From JBBATK01 sp039810585 (GTDB taxonomy: Bacteria; Bacteroidota; Ignavibacteria; Kapaibacteriales; NICIL-2): a stretch of 64,000 nucleotides of DNA. The notes beneath the pieces were generated by a model. That model searched no databases. It was not told where the DNA came from and worked only from the letters and a program-made list of their open reading frames with translations. The stretch covers positions 1 to 64,000 of the forward strand of contig JBDHXF010000010.1 in assembly GCA_039810585.1 (NCBI GenBank), read 5' to 3'. Position numbers and translations under genes: made by a program. This document shows, piece after piece, positions 10,401 through 17,205 of this stretch. How positions within the stretch are numbered: position 1 is the first letter of the stretch; every line of letters begins with the position of its first letter.

Positions 10401-10668
10401 AAATCGTGACAGTTCGACGGTAGCTCACATAATTGATCGCACTAACCTGCACGTCCCACTGCCCGGCAGGAATATTGCGAATCTCGAACTTCCCATCCTT
10501 TGCGCTAAAACCGCCACGAGAGGTTCCCATTATTCGGATCGTTGCCCGAACAATTTCCTTTCCTTTGGAATCCTTCACGACTCCTGACACTCCTCCGTTT
10601 GTACTTGCATACAATGGCGATGCAATGATACAAAGAGCGAGTACCAGATATGTAATCCGTTGCTTCAT
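7408..10668 (-). CDS. TonB-dependent receptor with carboxypeptidase-like regulatory domain
   Basis: 1086 residues. Order: signal peptide (1-21), carboxypeptidase-D-like regulatory beta-sandwich (about 25-100; G-G-V-S-G-V-V-K-D-S-K-G), TonB plug (about 110-240; G-G-G-I-S-I-R-G-S-R then L-V-D-G-Q-D-I-S-D), and a 22-strand-type barrel ending in Y-F-G-V-N-I-R-F with terminal Phe, the usual outer-membrane insertion signal. GGAGC precedes the ATG. The ligand is unknown; SusC-like members import oligosaccharides or peptides, but no SusD partner is present. A perfect 12-residue EF-hand/dockerin-type loop (DLDHNGVVTSLE) lies near residues 1040-1051, just before the last strands, which is unusual for a barrel. 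The next gene downstream encodes the giant secreted protein. Confidence 0.88.
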   Translation of the reverse strand: MKQRITYLVLALCIIASPLYASTNGGVSGVVKDSKGKEIVRATIRIMGTSRGGFSAKDGKFEIRNIPAGQWDVQVSAINYVSYRRTVTISADQTTNLGTITLKDSTKTTQEVVVVGNKEKPITDAKTVAVTTSVGESELNSTAGKTNAQQAALTTSGVLSSGGGISIRGSRTSDTKMLVDGQDISDPISGGFGPAASATGDMKYAPTAAKSATADVGVIRGNAGAEYGNTTGGVINQSVKTGRNDRYEGTLSWMTDVPSLWGTAKNGLKALSNQENTFEFGIGGPLPGLDQSTFFISARYYADNYRTVNSTNYLGSGIDARDVAGNSLGHFPDNGSEVRNITGRLPIKITGDLRLQFGGSWGLTSLQTGDWGWMYDRTPAQVFQYNPSTGLNDTILKSTVGSGLAHANVLNNLISSYYVRVNQSLSDRSYYEATLSINSNVSQTSRRVLNLGDGSLLVNGVPQDPSKVSTSITGASFFGGYQVVTPADNYVYSSGGSSLVPRTGNQGDKEMDYYQATTGYVYLDNDPKHPFLAQIPNNLTGYVEGGTDASSTNNPYGLTGIFTGAGAEGFEFRSSSFIQFKGDYANEISVGNATHSIQGGVDVRSYTVRHYSNSLPWNGSPFYDVYDDQYGGDIYSLTDEERAIGSKPKKSMIASAYAQDQISFAGINFTPGLRLDVFNPSTQYSLDPTLTTGVKADATIKAQLSPRLNITYPIKGNTTYFAIDYGMFTQVPVFASLFDNTSSVIRRGNAIVGNPNLVPEKTSQYNVSYTTTISDNVGLEVTAYYKDIYQLTGIVYVPDNRYPYSLISNGEYGNVRGTEISLRRRLVDNFQFNINYTLQYAQGTSSGVGTNYSLVLAASDPYTDSKVFPLVESPLDYDRRHRLNFNGGFVFGKDEGPSIAGTKILQYFTINFTSVYQTGQPYTKLDLKGNQASDYNAERYPSLWDLDMHISRRINLGDLISSSLGNTELELYVDVINLPNRTEPILVYTRTQDPDNDGVSLYRLQGEFPAGWYATADKYNPTSTENSQYDRTGARLYNANADLDHNGVVTSLEEFTMYKRYVNDAIRRSSLYQYPRQVYFGVNIRF

Positions 10669-10797
10669 ACGTGCTCCAATAGTACGATGTATATAGAATT
10701 CAAATGTTACTCTTTGTCAGTCCTACCGCTCAGCTTGTAGACACAGCCTAAGCGGACAGTACTGTCCCCTATCCAAACGCGAACCTGCAACGAGTAA
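10669..10797. promoter_or_regulatory. Promoter-proximal region with a perfect 14-bp palindrome
   Basis: Between the stop of the T9SS cargo gene and the start of the TonB receptor gene. GGACAGTACTGTCC at 10754-10767 is a perfect palindrome without loop or T-tract, so it looks like a dimeric regulator's operator rather than a terminator. On the minus strand an AT-rich TATATA lies about 17 bases upstream of the receptor's ribosome binding site. Confidence 0.4.
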
Positions 10798-12864
10798 TTA
10801 GTGCACTACAACTAACTTCTTCGAGACAGATCGTGATCCTGATGTTAAACGCAATACATAGGAACCTTGTGTAAGATTTCCGGTATTGAGTGTGATGTAT
10901 TGATCGCCGTTATTTACCGATTCAATCGTTTTCTGTAATACCGATTGTCCAAGTGCATTGACTACATCTACCACCATTTCCGAAGACACATCGGCAACGT
11001 GAATAGTTACTTGATCATTCGACGGGTTTGGTGACAAGGTAACAGCAGCACTGCTCTGAACGTCGTTCTGCACAGAAACCGCCGTGAAACCGTCCCACGG
11101 TGGGAGTCCCGCCACATCGAAGTTAGAAAGTGTCAGATACTGCTTGTACGTTTCGTAATCACTTTGTTGATCTGTGGCTAGCTTCTTTTGAGATAAATCA
11201 AGCTGGTCGGCGATCGTTGTGCCCTTATCTGCAGTTTGAATGGTGACCAGGGGAATGTTTCTCAGGTCGCTCGGTAAAATCGTTGGCAACCAAGTCGTGC
11301 GATCAATAATATCACTTTGCGTCACATTCACAGCGTCGGTCCACGTATTACTATCAACAGCGCGAGTGTTGATAACAACATCGGTAGACATTAAGCTATC
11401 TTCTTGATTGAATTCGTTCGTGAAATGAACTTCCTTGGCCTCGATGTATTTACACACAAGTGTCTTAAAATCTGCTGTAACACATGCTTGGAGTTCCATG
11501 CCCATTTGACTGTCGCCGATGGTTCCACCATTGTCAAAATTGCGCCAGTTGTCACTGTCTTCAAACATCGACATATCGGCAATCTTACGCATACCCCAGT
11601 TGCCGTCCTTATAGTAGCATTCAACCAAAATGGCGGAGGTTTCACTAGTCGGATTTACAAACAATTGGGTAAAGATGCTGTACTGATCATTACCATACAC
11701 CACCAACGATTGACTGGACTTACGAATAACGTTGGTCGTGGTAAAAATGACGGATTGCGAGAAAAACACGCTATCCGGGTCAAGTCCAACCGACGGTGCA
11801 AAGAGTTTTAATACAGACAACGGCATGATGTTGAAATCAGCCCATGTTGTACCGTGATCTGTTGACTTTGAAACCGCCATGGACAGGTTTTGCGGATCGT
11901 CGTTGGTTGCAAATACGCCCATTTCCGCATTGTAAAAGTTGCCCGCACCATCACGACGCATACCAATGTGCTGACGGACTCTCCAGTAATCGCCACCCGA
12001 AGCAACTTGTGTAAATACCGACGGCATCCACTGAGCAGGAATAGTCAACTGCGGCTTCAACGACGCATTCATAAAGTCTGCGCTCCAAAGTGCTGTGGCC
12101 GGTGCATTGGCCGGATTTACAGTTCCGGTATCCAGCGGAACAAGGTCTACACCATAGGCAAAACGAAGTTCCGATTGATCATCCGGGAAATAGTGGGTCG
12201 GGATGCATTCGCTTCCCCACCAATATTGATCTCCCTCAAGATTGTAGGTAGCAGTCATCGCATTCGTTCCGGGAGATGACGACAAGTCGTTACCTTGATA
12301 GCCAATTATCGAGCCTTCCCATGTTCTTGCCGTAGAGTTTTTCGTTACCGGTGAGGCAAAACAGAAAATTGCTTCGTCTGCTGTCGTGTGTCCCTCCGGT
12401 ACGGCAATGTCAACACTGGGATAACGTGGCAAACCATCTTTCGCTAAGGTTCCGCTATACAGTGGAAAGCTTGGAAGCCAAGAATGGCCGAGGTCTGTAG
12501 ACAACAGTAAGCGCAGACAGTTGGAGTTGTTCGGGTTGCCATCAAATAAGTCTGCCGGAAGAGCTCCGCGCTTGATCACGGCAAACAAACCGGTATTGAC
12601 ATCATAACACAAGGGCTGCTGCTCGTTATCATAAAACGAAAACGCGTTGAAGAGGGAGTCCACTACACGGTACTCTGCATGACCCTGAATATGTACTCCA
12701 CCACCCTTTTTGACGTGTGGAATGGACCCGAGCTTAAAAGCAATCTTGGAAGATCCATTGACGGGCATAGCCTGACCGGCTTTCGCTTCACCCGCGTATA
12801 GAGAGTTGGCAAGACCGAAAAGCATCAGACCCAGAAGTGTCAGCAAAGAGGTAGATTTTTTCAT
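10798..12864 (-). CDS. Secreted T9SS cargo protein with BNR/sialidase-like propeller features
   Basis: 688 residues from the ATG at 12862-12864, chosen because a signal peptide starts there (M-K-K-S-T-S-L-L-T-L to L-Y-A-G); the frame is open 35 codons upstream. The last ~85 residues are a T9SS type A sorting domain: L-S-P-N-P-S-N-D-Q-V-T-I, V-V-D-V-V-N-A-L-G-Q, then G-S-Y-V-L-R-L and a short K-K-L-V-V-V-H end. The body contains S-T-D-L-G-H-S-W and S-T-D-H-G-T-T-W, which match Asp-box (BNR) motifs of sialidase-like propellers, but no catalytic sialidase residues were recognised. Probably exported and attached to or released from the cell surface. It lies 111 bases downstream of the ECF sigma/anti-sigma pair and could be part of its regulon. 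Confidence 0.8.
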   Translation of the reverse strand: MKKSTSLLTLLGLMLFGLANSLYAGEAKAGQAMPVNGSSKIAFKLGSIPHVKKGGGVHIQGHAEYRVVDSLFNAFSFYDNEQQPLCYDVNTGLFAVIKRGALPADLFDGNPNNSNCLRLLLSTDLGHSWLPSFPLYSGTLAKDGLPRYPSVDIAVPEGHTTADEAIFCFASPVTKNSTARTWEGSIIGYQGNDLSSSPGTNAMTATYNLEGDQYWWGSECIPTHYFPDDQSELRFAYGVDLVPLDTGTVNPANAPATALWSADFMNASLKPQLTIPAQWMPSVFTQVASGGDYWRVRQHIGMRRDGAGNFYNAEMGVFATNDDPQNLSMAVSKSTDHGTTWADFNIMPLSVLKLFAPSVGLDPDSVFFSQSVIFTTTNVIRKSSQSLVVYGNDQYSIFTQLFVNPTSETSAILVECYYKDGNWGMRKIADMSMFEDSDNWRNFDNGGTIGDSQMGMELQACVTADFKTLVCKYIEAKEVHFTNEFNQEDSLMSTDVVINTRAVDSNTWTDAVNVTQSDIIDRTTWLPTILPSDLRNIPLVTIQTADKGTTIADQLDLSQKKLATDQQSDYETYKQYLTLSNFDVAGLPPWDGFTAVSVQNDVQSSAAVTLSPNPSNDQVTIHVADVSSEMVVDVVNALGQSVLQKTIESVNNGDQYITLNTGNLTQGSYVLRLTSGSRSVSKKLVVVH

Positions 12865-12891
12865 GGCAACGACAGAGTTTAGTGGAACGTT

Positions 12892-12908
12892 ATTCTTTGT
12901 TAAAGAAT
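12892..12908. repeat. AT-rich inverted repeat upstream of the T9SS cargo gene
   Basis: ATTCTTT / AAAGAAT with a 3-base spacer, 28 bases upstream of the start codon and in the gap after the anti-sigma gene. It could be an operator or a leader hairpin. There is no T-tract. Confidence 0.3.
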
Positions 12909-12975
12909 GTGAAGACAATGAGCAATATAAGAAGTGAGCTAAACAGAGCGTCCATAAAATTTCCCACAAGAAAGT

Positions 12976-14277
12976 CTAGAACTTTAGCTGCACTCCGTAC
13001 ATCACCGACACCATGGTTTGCATGGTCTTGTCGAGACCCGATGAACTCTTGTCTGTATACAAAAACGCTCTTCCTTCTGTTCCAATTGTGAGCGACAACG
13101 GTCCGTAAACATTAACACTTGAGAGCGCGCGAGCAAACACGAGCGGCCCTCCGTCGGAACTTCCAATACCCATGCGAGCCTTTACAGAGACAAGCGAATT
13201 CTTGTACAACGATGGCTCGACATAGGCGGCTCCCCACACAACATTTCTTGACTGAACATTTGATGCTGATGCGGAATTACCGGCTTGACTACCACTCGAT
13301 CCGCCACTCGAAGGACTCTGATCCACCGCATCGTTCAAACTCCCGTGATGCTTCGAATCACCAAGCTCATTCAAAGCGCTGCTGGTACCAAATTGCATTG
13401 GAACAGCAGTCACCACAGCAAATGAGCCCACTTCCAGACCCATGTTTACTCCTTCGCTGACCGTATAGCCAATACTTTCCGAGTAGTGTTGTGCCGATCC
13501 TGTGCTAGCGGATGTTTTTACGATATTACCAACGTAGCTGTCGAATTGGACGGCCGACGACGGATCCTTCACCGGTGCTCGTGCAAATGCGGTACCCGCC
13601 ACATCCGATTCGTCTGTCCATTGAGCGACATTGGGCTGCATTGCTCGGGATTGAGATAAATCCGAAATCATACTGGACGCCGAACTAAACGTGTACGTAG
13701 GAGCTTGCGTGACCGGCAAACCATTATCTGAAGATGCCGAAAGTTGTCTCGACGCATCATTCAGAGCCGCTGCAGCCAATGGACTTGCACCATCTTCACC
13801 GGTTGAACTGCGCTGAAGAGTATTGGGGCCTTTTTTATTCGAGTGGCGCACAGCGCCGCTCGAATAAAAAGTCTCGTGACGATCCACTTGCGCCGGCTGA
13901 ATCTGCTGCGAAACAAGCCCGTCAACGCTCAGCCCACGCGGAATACCACCATCTCCTACTCTTATCGAATCACCGAGAAAAGCAATAAGGAAGAGTAGCA
14001 TGACAGCCGTTAGGCTCTGGCGCCGCCGACTTAGGGTGGGCAGACTTTCCGGGCTGGTGTGCATTCGAGAAAGGACGCTTTGCTCAGTGATATCAAAGAG
14101 GTCTGCCGGTGTATCGATCTCGTCGGCTTCGCGCATCATCGCCACCGACAGCAGAGCCGCATGTTCGAACTCAGATCGCGCAACCGCATCGTCCGCAAGC
14201 AAACTTCGCATGGCTGCATCTTCTTCGGCACTCAGCTCAGCATCAATGTACTTTGAGAAATACTCATCGAGATTCAT
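12976..14277 (-). CDS. Anti-sigma factor with long periplasmic region and outer-membrane-like C-terminus
   Basis: 433 residues. Residues 1-55 resemble the N-terminal helix pair of zinc-finger anti-sigma factors (F-S-K-Y-I-D-A-E-L-S-A-E-E), but the zinc-binding H-x3-C-x2-C is absent. One membrane segment lies around residues 88-104. A low-complexity Ser/Gly/Ala/Gln region follows, then a C-terminal block (about 345-433) of alternating hydrophobic strands ending in M-Y-G-V-Q-L-K-F, with terminal Phe like a barrel insertion signal. The gene overlaps the upstream ECF sigma gene by 14 bases, the usual arrangement for a sigma/anti-sigma pair with coupled translation. The protein would hold the sigma factor at the inner membrane and sense envelope state. 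The C-terminal barrel interpretation is inference. Confidence 0.7.
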   Translation of the reverse strand: MNLDEYFSKYIDAELSAEEDAAMRSLLADDAVARSEFEHAALLSVAMMREADEIDTPADLFDITEQSVLSRMHTSPESLPTLSRRRQSLTAVMLLFLIAFLGDSIRVGDGGIPRGLSVDGLVSQQIQPAQVDRHETFYSSGAVRHSNKKGPNTLQRSSTGEDGASPLAAAALNDASRQLSASSDNGLPVTQAPTYTFSSASSMISDLSQSRAMQPNVAQWTDESDVAGTAFARAPVKDPSSAVQFDSYVGNIVKTSASTGSAQHYSESIGYTVSEGVNMGLEVGSFAVVTAVPMQFGTSSALNELGDSKHHGSLNDAVDQSPSSGGSSGSQAGNSASASNVQSRNVVWGAAYVEPSLYKNSLVSVKARMGIGSSDGGPLVFARALSSVNVYGPLSLTIGTEGRAFLYTDKSSSGLDKTMQTMVSVMYGVQLKF

Positions 14278-14878
14278 AACGTTCCTGCATCACAGGCATC
14301 AATAGTTTACGGACTTGGAGTCGGGCACGGTGTACCCGTACTTTGGCAAGACTCAGTTCTATGTGTAAGACTGTTGCGATTTGCTCGTAACTGAGTCCTT
14401 CATACTCGCGCAACACTAAGGCTTCGCGGAAATCCGGACTGAGTGATTCAATGGCTTTTTGAATGTGAAGTCGCAAATACGCATCGTCCTCGCTACATTC
14501 TCCTGCCGAATGCAGCACTTCGTCAAAAACATCGTCGCTTCTTCTTGAGCGGATTACATTCAGGCACACACGACGCGCAATGGTAAAGATCCACGCCGGG
14601 AAATTGTCGCCTCGAAAGTCTGCCCGGTGCTCATAGGCTTTAATGAAGGTTTCCTGATACGCATCTTTAGCCGCATCTTCGTCCGACAACATTTTCAAGC
14701 AAAAACGGTAGATCGATTTGCTAAAGCGCTTGTGCAACCATTGAAAGGCGCCAGGATCGTTGGCGCAAAACAGACGGACAGCTTGCATAAGCTCCTCGTC
14801 GTTTTCTCTATGTGCGCCACCAAATGCCATGTGTCGAATTTGCAATTGTGTGAAGATTGCCTCTAGTCTCGCTGTCAC
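14264..14878 (-). CDS. ECF-type RNA polymerase sigma factor (sigma-70 family)
   Basis: 204 residues from a GTG at 14876-14878 with AGGACA about 8 bases upstream; an ATG 16 codons later (14828-14830) has no ribosome binding site. Region 2 is seen at about residues 40-105 (D-P-G-A-F-x-x-L, Y-R-F-C-L-K-M-L, D-A-A-K-D-A-Y-Q-E-T-F-I-K-A-Y, W-I-F-T-I-A-R-R-V-C-L-N), and region 4 at about 140-195 (S-P-D-F-R-E-A-L-V-L-R-E-Y-E-G-L-S-Y-E-Q-I-A, then L-A-K-V-R-V-H-R-A-R). The next gene is its membrane anti-sigma factor, overlapping by 14 bases. Targets unknown; the T9SS cargo gene downstream is a candidate. Confidence 0.93.
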   Translation of the reverse strand: MTARLEAIFTQLQIRHMAFGGAHRENDEELMQAVRLFCANDPGAFQWLHKRFSKSIYRFCLKMLSDEDAAKDAYQETFIKAYEHRADFRGDNFPAWIFTIARRVCLNVIRSRRSDDVFDEVLHSAGECSEDDAYLRLHIQKAIESLSPDFREALVLREYEGLSYEQIATVLHIELSLAKVRVHRARLQVRKLLMPVMQERYESR

Positions 14879-15177
14879 TCGAGTGTCCTGTCACCAGCTG
14901 TCAGAGAAATTTTGATCGATTGGCCTTCATCCTTTATCCATACCTCGAACTACTTCCATCTCTAAGATCGACCGAATTATTAACGTTCTTATAACACAGA
15001 CACAAAGCGTTACCATTAAGTTACAGCTGGTTTTCGTTTCTATTCTTGAGGATCGTAATGTCGTTTTTTGGCCGATTTTCGCGGTTCTTCTCAATTGCTA
15101 CTTCCTCTCGCGGAAGTCCGCGCCAGCAGTTGAAACAACCCCATGCGCTCCCGGCTGTTTCGAATAAGCACCTGGTT
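14879..15177. other. 300-base intergenic region upstream of the sigma operon
   Basis: It separates the sigma gene start from the stop of the coiled-coil membrane protein, both on the minus strand, and should hold the sigma operon promoter. A TTATAA element occurs at 14988-14993. The plus strand holds a short open frame with a good ribosome binding site (listed separately). No RNA gene, strong hairpin or terminator was seen. Confidence 0.4.
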
Positions 15178-15195
15178 TTACCAATACTTGGATAG
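15058..15195 (+). CDS. Possible small protein of 45 residues
   Basis: ATG at 15058-15060 preceded by TTGAGGATCGTA, a good Shine-Dalgarno sequence at normal spacing, which most genes here do not have. The product begins M-S-F-F-G-R-F-S-R-F-F-S-I and is basic, with Phe/Arg-rich N-terminus and no family resemblance. The last 18 bases overlap the 3' end of the convergent gene on the minus strand. It could be a short membrane-active or regulatory peptide, or chance. Evidence is only the ribosome binding site and the open frame. Confidence 0.25.
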   Translation: MSFFGRFSRFFSIATSSRGSPRQQLKQPHALPAVSNKHLVLPILG

Positions 15196-17196
15196 TGTAG
15201 CCCGAATGATCGTCTCGTCGTACGGATACAAATACTGTTGCGTGCTTACCAGGCCTGAATTCCTAAAGACATTCTTTTCTGCCCTGCAATCGAACACTGC
15301 AATGGACCCAATGGGTACGCTAAGCGCTGCGAAAAATCCAATGCGAGTTCCATCGGTTTGTTCGTCTGCCAAACTAGCTCCGGCGCTTAAATTCCAGATC
15401 TCCTTCAATACATACGTAGCACTCAGGTCCGCGTCCCACACTTGTAAGTTAAGTGTCACATTTGCCAAACTTACATCCGCTTTCTGACTGATTCTCGAAA
15501 CCGCCGCCGTCAGCGACAGCGGAAATTGAAAACTCGTCGTGTGACTTAAAGACAACGACTGAATGGAAAATCGTCCGACGGAACTTAATCCGTCGATAGT
15601 ATTATTGCTATAAGTAAATGCTGTTGAATGGCTTGCACCGATAATTCTGTACGAATACCCTAGGGTTGCATTCACCAGGGTTGTGGTGGAATTTGTACGT
15701 AGTGAGTCGCCCGCTGCATTATTGCTTTGCTTGTATGGCGAATAACTGAGACGCAAGAAGGGATACGAACGTGGGCTTATCCCCACATTCACGCCAAATG
15801 CCTGAATCGACGTCGTTGCACTCTTCCAGTCCGCTAAATTGTCGTGATCTTCCCGGAAAAATCCACCCACACTAAACTGATGTTGGAACAGGGATTGATC
15901 TGCCCTTGCCTCTGTCCGTATAAAATCCGTTCGCTGATTCAATAGTCCAAGCGAGTGATACCCTGTGCCAAGGCGGCGCACGGCAACTGATGCCCGTGTT
16001 CCCGTTTCGGGGATATCGCCTTTTAGCGCTACGGTCGCCGCCCAATCCCAGTTCGAACTCACTCGTAGGTCAAGCTGCTTACGAAGAAACTGTATGGCAG
16101 AATTGGTGGTATCCAGACCTAAGTCAGCTTCAGAACTAGTGTTATCATAGGTAAACAAGCTCGAGGCCAATTCGACGGTGCTGCTTAGGTGTCGATTGAA
16201 GAAAACAGCCCTCCACTCCACGTCCGCCACCAAATTAGATTCAGGCGAGCTCAGTGCAGGTACTGAATCGTTCTGCACAACCGTCACCGAATTCGGATCG
16301 TCTTTAAAGCTCAGAAGACTGAAAATGACTGCTGATCCCAATTTTGAACCAAATCCTATGCGAAATGCCTGCATGGACCGCGCAAATACCGGTGCTGCGA
16401 TGAGTGAACTGTCTGCCGTAGCAAACGGATCGAAAGGATGGTACTGCGGAACCGGATTCAGAACCTGCCCTCTGGTATAAGCGAAAATGAATTGCCCAGG
16501 CGTCCACTCGATGTCATAGCCTTTTACCGCTATGCCGCTCAACGTCATGTCCGTATACAGTGGATAGGTTGTACCAACGCTAATTCTAGGCAGCAATAAC
16601 ATGATTTTTTCATACGAACTAAGCAATCCCGCATCCTGCAAAAGTTGCTTTTGATTCGCTAAATCGCGGGGATCCATGTGCCTGATCTCGTCCATGCGTG
16701 CCGTTTGCTCGAGCTGACGAATTCTATCCTGCCCCTCTTGTTGTAATTGCTCGCGAAAATGTTGTAACGAGTCCCTGGCTTGTTCGGCTGAACTTGTTTG
16801 TTCACTCAAGTAAGCCTCTGCTTTCTTTTGTGCTTGCGCAATAATGTAATTCTGCAGCACGGTGGGATTGAGCGAGATACTAGCGCTGTTTATTTGCTGG
16901 TGAAAATTGTGATCCTCGGTGGAGTACAAAAAGCTGGCGCTAAATGGAAGTCCATAAATAGCAAAACTGGGAGCCAGCTCGACGACACCATAACGGGGTT
17001 GCTTTTCCATGAAGCTCCCACTCTGGTTGTCATACTCACCAAAAATTCGCAGGTGACCATTAAACGAGAAAAAGGGGGCATCCGGACTGTACGGAGTGTT
17101 GTCCTCCGAAACTACGTGGAGGGTACACATCGTTCCTATCATCGCATAATAAAGCACGCGAAGTGAGGCAACTACGAAACGAAATCCAGAACCCAT
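15178..17196 (-). CDS. Predicted outer-membrane protein with internal coiled coil
   Basis: 672 residues, family not recognised. A hydrophobic N-terminus (about 5-30) may be a signal peptide. A strongly helical, Gln/Glu/Arg-rich coiled coil spans about residues 112-200. The rest is made of alternating-polarity strands typical of a barrel, and the last residues are A-T-L-S-K-Y-W with terminal aromatic. The start lies 9 bases after the stop of the RCC1 gene, so the two form an operon. The combination suggests a barrel with a helical extension reaching into the periplasm or outside. No catalytic motif was seen. Confidence 0.6.
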   Translation of the reverse strand: MGSGFRFVVASLRVLYYAMIGTMCTLHVVSEDNTPYSPDAPFFSFNGHLRIFGEYDNQSGSFMEKQPRYGVVELAPSFAIYGLPFSASFLYSTEDHNFHQQINSASISLNPTVLQNYIIAQAQKKAEAYLSEQTSSAEQARDSLQHFREQLQQEGQDRIRQLEQTARMDEIRHMDPRDLANQKQLLQDAGLLSSYEKIMLLLPRISVGTTYPLYTDMTLSGIAVKGYDIEWTPGQFIFAYTRGQVLNPVPQYHPFDPFATADSSLIAAPVFARSMQAFRIGFGSKLGSAVIFSLLSFKDDPNSVTVVQNDSVPALSSPESNLVADVEWRAVFFNRHLSSTVELASSLFTYDNTSSEADLGLDTTNSAIQFLRKQLDLRVSSNWDWAATVALKGDIPETGTRASVAVRRLGTGYHSLGLLNQRTDFIRTEARADQSLFQHQFSVGGFFREDHDNLADWKSATTSIQAFGVNVGISPRSYPFLRLSYSPYKQSNNAAGDSLRTNSTTTLVNATLGYSYRIIGASHSTAFTYSNNTIDGLSSVGRFSIQSLSLSHTTSFQFPLSLTAAVSRISQKADVSLANVTLNLQVWDADLSATYVLKEIWNLSAGASLADEQTDGTRIGFFAALSVPIGSIAVFDCRAEKNVFRNSGLVSTQQYLYPYDETIIRATLSKYW

Positions 17197-17205
17197 GCTT
17201 AGAAT

